NCBI RefSeq assembly: GCF_046506625.1
Contig: NZ_JBKFFP010000002.1
Coordinates: 372,001 to 436,000, forward strand
Source of the DNA: Zhengella sedimenti
GTDB lineage: Bacteria > Pseudomonadota > Alphaproteobacteria > Rhizobiales > Rhizobiaceae
Direction of reading: 5' to 3'
Length of the DNA: 64,000 nt
This document shows, one piece after another, positions 60,668 to 64,000 of this stretch. The notes beneath the pieces were generated by a model. That model saw nothing but the letters and a program-made list of their open reading frames with translations, did not search any database and was not told where the DNA came from. A program made the translations under genes and the position numbers. Numbering within the stretch: position 1 is the first letter of the stretch; each line of letters opens with the position of its first letter.

Positions 60668-62275
60668 TCACCGCCGCAGGCTGCCCAGGATGCCACGCAC
60701 CAGGGCGCGGCCCAGCGATGAGCCGACAGAGCGGACCACGGACTTGAGCGCGGTTTCGGTGACGCTCTGGCGGTTGGAGGTGCGCCGCCGCGACGAGGAA
60801 CGGCGCGTCTTGCGGCGGTCGTCGTCATCGTCGTCGTCATCCGTTCCCCAGCCGGGAATGGTCCAGCCGCCGGAGGATTCGCGCTCACCGCGTTCGCGCT
60901 CGCGCAATTCGGCCTCGCGGCTTTTTTCCTCTGCCTCCCGCCGGCGCGCTTCCTCTTCCTCCAGCGCGGCCTGCCTGGCGCGCTTCTCCAGCGTCTCGTA
61001 GGCGGATTCGCGGTCCACCGTCTCATCATACTGGCCCGCGACAGGGCTCAGCGCCATGACCTTGCGGCGTTCAGGCTCGGTGATCGGGCCGAGGCGCGAG
61101 GAAGGCGGGCGGATGAGCGTGCGCTGGACGACCGATGGCACGCCCTTGGCTTCCAGCGTGGAGACAAGGGCCTCGCCGACGCCGAGTTTCGTGATCTGCT
61201 CGTAGGTGTCGAAATCCGGGTTGGGCCGGAAGGTGTCGGCGGCTGTCTTCACAGCCTTCTGTTCGCGGGGCGTATAGGCGCGCAGGGCGTGCTGGATGCG
61301 GTTGCCAAGCTGGGCCAGCACCGTATCGGGCACATCGAGCGGGTTCTGCGTGACGAAATAGACGCCGACGCCCTTGGAGCGGATCAGGCGAACGACCTGT
61401 TCGATGCGTTCCAGCAGGATCTTCGGCGCCTCGTCGAACAGGATGTGGGCCTCGTCGAAGAAGAAGACCAGGCGCGGCTTGTCCGGGTCGCCCACCTCCG
61501 GCAGTTCCTCGAAGAGTTCCGACAGGAGCCAGAGCAGGAACGTGCCGTAGAGGCGCGGGTTCATCATCAATTTGTCGGCCGCCAGCACATTGACGGCGCC
61601 GCGGCCATCCGGCGTGGTGCGCATGATATCGGCGATGCGCAATGCCGGCTCGCCGAAGAAGTGGTTGCCGCCCTGGCGTTCCAGGACCAGGAGCGAGCGC
61701 TGGATGGCGCCGACCGATGTCTTGTGGACATTGCCGTAGCGCTTGGAAATCGCGTCGGCGTTGTCGGCGACGTGGAGAAGCAGCGCCTGCAGGTCCTTCA
61801 TGTCGAGCAGCAGCAGGCCCTGTTCGTCGGCGATCTGGAACGCAATGTTGAGCACGCCCTCCTGCGCTTCCGAGAGGTCCATAAGGCGTGACAGCAGCAG
61901 CGGCCCCATCTCCGAGACCGTGGCGCGGATCGGGTGTCCCTGCTCGCCGAAAAGGTCCCAGAAGATGACCGGAAATTCCTGGAAGGCGTAATCGTCGAGA
62001 CGGATCGCCTCGGCCCGCTTGGCCAGAAAGTCCTTCGGCTCGCCGATCGCGGCGATGCCCGACAGGTCGCCCTTGATGTCGGCGGCGAAGACAGGGACGC
62101 CCGCATTGGAAAACGCTTCGGCCAGGATCTGCAAGGTCACCGTCTTGCCGGTGCCGGTCGCGCCGGTGATCAGGCCATGGCGGTTGGCATATTTGAGCAG
62201 CAGTTCTTCCGGCCGCTGGTACGCGTCGTCCGGTGTCCGGCTCGCGCCAATGAAAATCCTGTCCGCCGCGGTCAT
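60668..62275 (-). CDS. HerA-like ATPase (DUF853), possible DNA-processing or secretion ATPase
   Basis: A 535-residue P-loop ATPase. Walker A GATGTGKT (about 37-44), Walker B in PRLVFFFDEAHILFDEAP, and the arginine-finger or sensor region near VGVYFVTQNPLDVPDTVLAQLGNRIQHALRAYTP. The C terminus (about 445-535) is charged: Glu/Arg-rich coiled coil, then eight Asp in a row and RRKTRRSSSRRR, then a hydrophobic end with a Gly-rich amphipathic helix (SLGRALVRGILGSLRR). Widespread; a role in DNA translocation or repair is inferred from the HerA/FtsK fold. ATG at 62275 chosen. Confidence 0.9.
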   Translation of the reverse strand: MTAADRIFIGASRTPDDAYQRPEELLLKYANRHGLITGATGTGKTVTLQILAEAFSNAGVPVFAADIKGDLSGIAAIGEPKDFLAKRAEAIRLDDYAFQEFPVIFWDLFGEQGHPIRATVSEMGPLLLSRLMDLSEAQEGVLNIAFQIADEQGLLLLDMKDLQALLLHVADNADAISKRYGNVHKTSVGAIQRSLLVLERQGGNHFFGEPALRIADIMRTTPDGRGAVNVLAADKLMMNPRLYGTFLLWLLSELFEELPEVGDPDKPRLVFFFDEAHILFDEAPKILLERIEQVVRLIRSKGVGVYFVTQNPLDVPDTVLAQLGNRIQHALRAYTPREQKAVKTAADTFRPNPDFDTYEQITKLGVGEALVSTLEAKGVPSVVQRTLIRPPSSRLGPITEPERRKVMALSPVAGQYDETVDRESAYETLEKRARQAALEEEEARRREAEEKSREAELRERERGERESSGGWTIPGWGTDDDDDDDDRRKTRRSSSRRRTSNRQSVTETALKSVVRSVGSSLGRALVRGILGSLRR

Positions 62276-62497
62276 GCCTGTTCTCCGTTGGGGCCCCTTT
62301 GCAACCGGATATAGCCAAGGCTTGGCCTTGCCACAATGGCGCGGTGTCCGACTGCCGCCGCTGCGGGCGGCGAAGTGTTGCAGACGCGCCGCGCACGCGC
62401 GCCGGATGATCGCCTTGGCCAAATGCGGCATTGCTCACCGTGGGGCGGACCCATAAAGTCTGGCCACGGTATCGCATCATGCCGGATCGGAGGTGGA
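62276..62497. other. 222-bp divergent region between the HerA-like gene and mutA
   Basis: Must hold the promoters of both. Open frames here look noncoding. The mutA ribosome site GGAGG is at 62489-62493; no clear -35/-10 can be named. Confidence 0.5.
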
Positions 62498-63934
62498 ATG
62501 GACGCGGCGGTCCTCAGGAAAGCAACATTCGAGGCGCTCGGGCTGGACGACTGGCGCGCGCTGGCCACAAAGGCGCTCAAGGGCGCGGATTTCGAGGACG
62601 CGCTCGTGTCGCACAGCGATGACGGCATCCGCATCGAACCGCTGTCTCAAGCCGCCGGGCCGCGCCTCATTGCCGGATCGGGCGGCGGGCGGCCATGGAC
62701 GCGTGTTCAACGCGTCGACGACCCCGACATCGACCGCGCGAAGGCCCAGATCGAGGCGGACATGGACGGCGGCGCCACGGGCCTTGCGCTGGTGTTCGAG
62801 GGTGCGCCGAACGCATTCGGCTACGGCCTGCCCGCATCGGCCGATTCGCTTGCCGCCGTGCTGGAGGCCACGCCGCTCGACCGGACGCATCTGCGCATCG
62901 ACGTGCATCCCTCCAGCCGCAACTCGCTGGACTGGATGGTCGCGCTGATGACCCGGCGGCGCGTCAACCCGGCCTCCTTGTCGCTGTCCTTCGGCATCGA
63001 TCCGGCCGCCGTCTTTGCCGGCACCGGGCGCCTGCGCATGTCGATCGAGGCGCTCAGGGCGTCCATGCCGCAATCGCTGGCCCATTTCTTCGCCATGCAG
63101 GTTCCCGGTGTCCTGCTGGAGGCGGACGGGCGGGTCTATCACAATGGCGGGGCGACGGAGGCACAGGAACTGGCCGCCATGCTGTCGCTGGCCGCCAGCC
63201 ACATGCGCATGTTCGAGGAGGCCCGGCAGCCCCTTGTCTATGCCGCGCCCCATATCGGCTTCTGCGTTTCCGCCGATGCCGACCAGTTCATGACCATGGC
63301 AAAGATCCGGGCGCTGCGTCTCCTGTGGACGCGTTTGCAGGAAGTCTGCGGGATCGAGCCGTCGGCCACGTCTGTCCATGCCGAGACATCCTTCCGGATG
63401 CTGACACGACGCGATGCGGAAACGAACCTGCTGCGCAACACGATCGCCTGTTTCGCGGCGGCGGCCGGCGGCGCCGACACGATCTCGGTCCTGCCGCACA
63501 GCCTGGCTCTCGGCCTTCCGGATGCCTTCGCGCGGCGGCTTGCCCGCAATACCCAGCTTGTCCTGTCGGAGGAGAGCCGGTTGTGGTTCGTGGCCGATCC
63601 GGCATCGGGTTCCGGCGCGGTGGAAGCGCTGACCGACGGTTTGTGCGAGAAGGCATGGGCGGAGTTCCAGGCCATCGAGGCTGAGGGCGGCATCCTGCAA
63701 AGCCTTCTGGAGGGACGGTTCCAGGCGCGCGTGAAGGCTGCCGGCGAGGCGCGGGCACAGGCCTATCGCGAAGGCCGGCGCGTGCTGATCGGTTCCACGC
63801 TCTATCCGCCGGCCGAGGACCGGCCGGTGGAGGTTCTGGACGCGCAGCGCCGCCCCATGCCGACCGACGGAACCGTGCGCTGCGAACGGCTGGAGGTGAC
63901 GCGCATCGAGCAGATGGCCGGGGGTGCGTCATGA
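62498..63934 (+). CDS. mutA: Methylmalonyl-CoA mutase small subunit
   Basis: A 478-residue small (beta) subunit. TIM-barrel parts such as GLALVFEGAPNAFGYGL, VYAAPHIGFCVSADADQFMTMAKIRALRLLWTRLQEVCG and the methylmalonyl-CoA mutase block HAETSFRMLTRRDAETNLLRNTIACFAAAAGGADTISVLPH are clear. It lacks the cobalamin motif DXHXXG in the part seen, as expected for this subunit. Pairs with the catalytic subunit whose start overlaps by 4 bp. With propionyl-CoA carboxylase the pathway turns propionyl-CoA into succinyl-CoA. Confidence 0.94.
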   Translation: MDAAVLRKATFEALGLDDWRALATKALKGADFEDALVSHSDDGIRIEPLSQAAGPRLIAGSGGGRPWTRVQRVDDPDIDRAKAQIEADMDGGATGLALVFEGAPNAFGYGLPASADSLAAVLEATPLDRTHLRIDVHPSSRNSLDWMVALMTRRRVNPASLSLSFGIDPAAVFAGTGRLRMSIEALRASMPQSLAHFFAMQVPGVLLEADGRVYHNGGATEAQELAAMLSLAASHMRMFEEARQPLVYAAPHIGFCVSADADQFMTMAKIRALRLLWTRLQEVCGIEPSATSVHAETSFRMLTRRDAETNLLRNTIACFAAAAGGADTISVLPHSLALGLPDAFARRLARNTQLVLSEESRLWFVADPASGSGAVEALTDGLCEKAWAEFQAIEAEGGILQSLLEGRFQARVKAAGEARAQAYREGRRVLIGSTLYPPAEDRPVEVLDAQRRPMPTDGTVRCERLEVTRIEQMAGGAS

Positions 63935-64000
63935 TACCCGACTTCACCAAGACCGCCTGGACACGGCCGGGCAGCGTTCCAGCCACCGTCGACGAGGGGG
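63931..64000 (+). CDS. mutB: Methylmalonyl-CoA mutase large subunit, N-terminal fragment (cut by window end)
   Basis: The ATG at 63931 overlaps the mutA stop (ATGA). The 23 visible codons read MIPDFTKTAWTRPG then SVPATVDEG, which fits the usual start of MutB/ScpA (catalytic, B12-binding). The rest lies beyond the window. Confidence 0.8.
   Translation, partial: MIPDFTKTAWTRPGSVPATVDEG

Noticed and set aside
1..64000. tRNA, rRNA, CRISPR arrays and insertion sequences
   Set aside because: I looked for tRNA-like cloverleaf and CCA ends, rRNA conserved blocks, regularly spaced repeats, and transposase motifs and saw none.

Overview
The window is about 64 kb of dense, GC-rich chromosomal DNA from an alphaproteobacterium, almost certainly Hyphomicrobiales (Rhizobiales). 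The evidence is the gene order feuN-feuP-feuQ-ccmIEFH-degP-response regulator-histidine kinase-glnE, a MucR/Ros zinc-finger regulator, several families mostly seen in rhizobia (DUF1491, DUF2336, DUF5330, DUF6107, DUF6456, split DUF1214/DUF1254) and an alphaproteobacterial gene transfer agent (GTA) cluster. The genus cannot be fixed from sequence alone. I saw no tRNA, rRNA, CRISPR, IS element, integrase or attachment site.

Layout. 1-19.1 kb: end of pepN, a PAS histidine kinase, an EF-hand protein, glnE with an upstream two-component pair, the periplasmic protease DegP, an alpha/beta-hydrolase-OsmC fusion, the cytochrome c maturation genes ccmI-ccmE-ccmF-ccmH, a lipoprotein, and the FeuQ/FeuP two-component system with a small secreted FeuN-like protein. 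19.2-33.9 kb (minus strand): a complete GTA structural cluster from terminase to tail tip. It includes two easily missed small genes (a tail-assembly-chaperone-like gene and a TTG-start gene between g7 and g8) and a holin-like gene at its end. 34.1-45.4 kb: a bifunctional penicillin-binding protein, the DUF1214/DUF1254 pair, DUF2336, DUF1491, a peptidoglycan-binding-domain protein overlapping a DivJ/CbrA-like histidine kinase, DUF5330, SufE, DUF6456, a free-standing DnaA domain IV protein and MucR. 45.7-51.6 kb: a seven-gene Mrp/Mnh Na+/H+ antiporter operon. 51.8-64 kb: msrB, a glutathione transferase, oligopeptidase B, a DedA-like membrane protein, two c-type cytochromes, Fe/Mn superoxide dismutase, ilvE, a haloacid dehalogenase, a Tat/lipobox L,D-transpeptidase, a HerA-like ATPase, and the start of a methylmalonyl-CoA mutase operon (mutA, mutB cut by the window end).

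Functional themes are envelope homeostasis (DegP, FeuNPQ, PBP, L,D-transpeptidase, PG-binding protein), cytochrome c biogenesis and use, cell-cycle-type regulation (DivJ-like kinase, DnaA-IV protein, CtrA-like sites) and oxidative or ionic stress (MsrB, GST, SodB, OsmC, Mrp). The GTA cluster is the most distinctive system. Many of its gene junctions use 4-nt stop/start overlaps (ATGA, GTGA, TTGA). One junction (GTAG) fits the same geometry without a canonical start codon, and a strong hairpin follows the capsid gene. Start codons were chosen from Shine-Dalgarno sites, overlaps and family length. Family assignments rest on motif recognition, not database searches.
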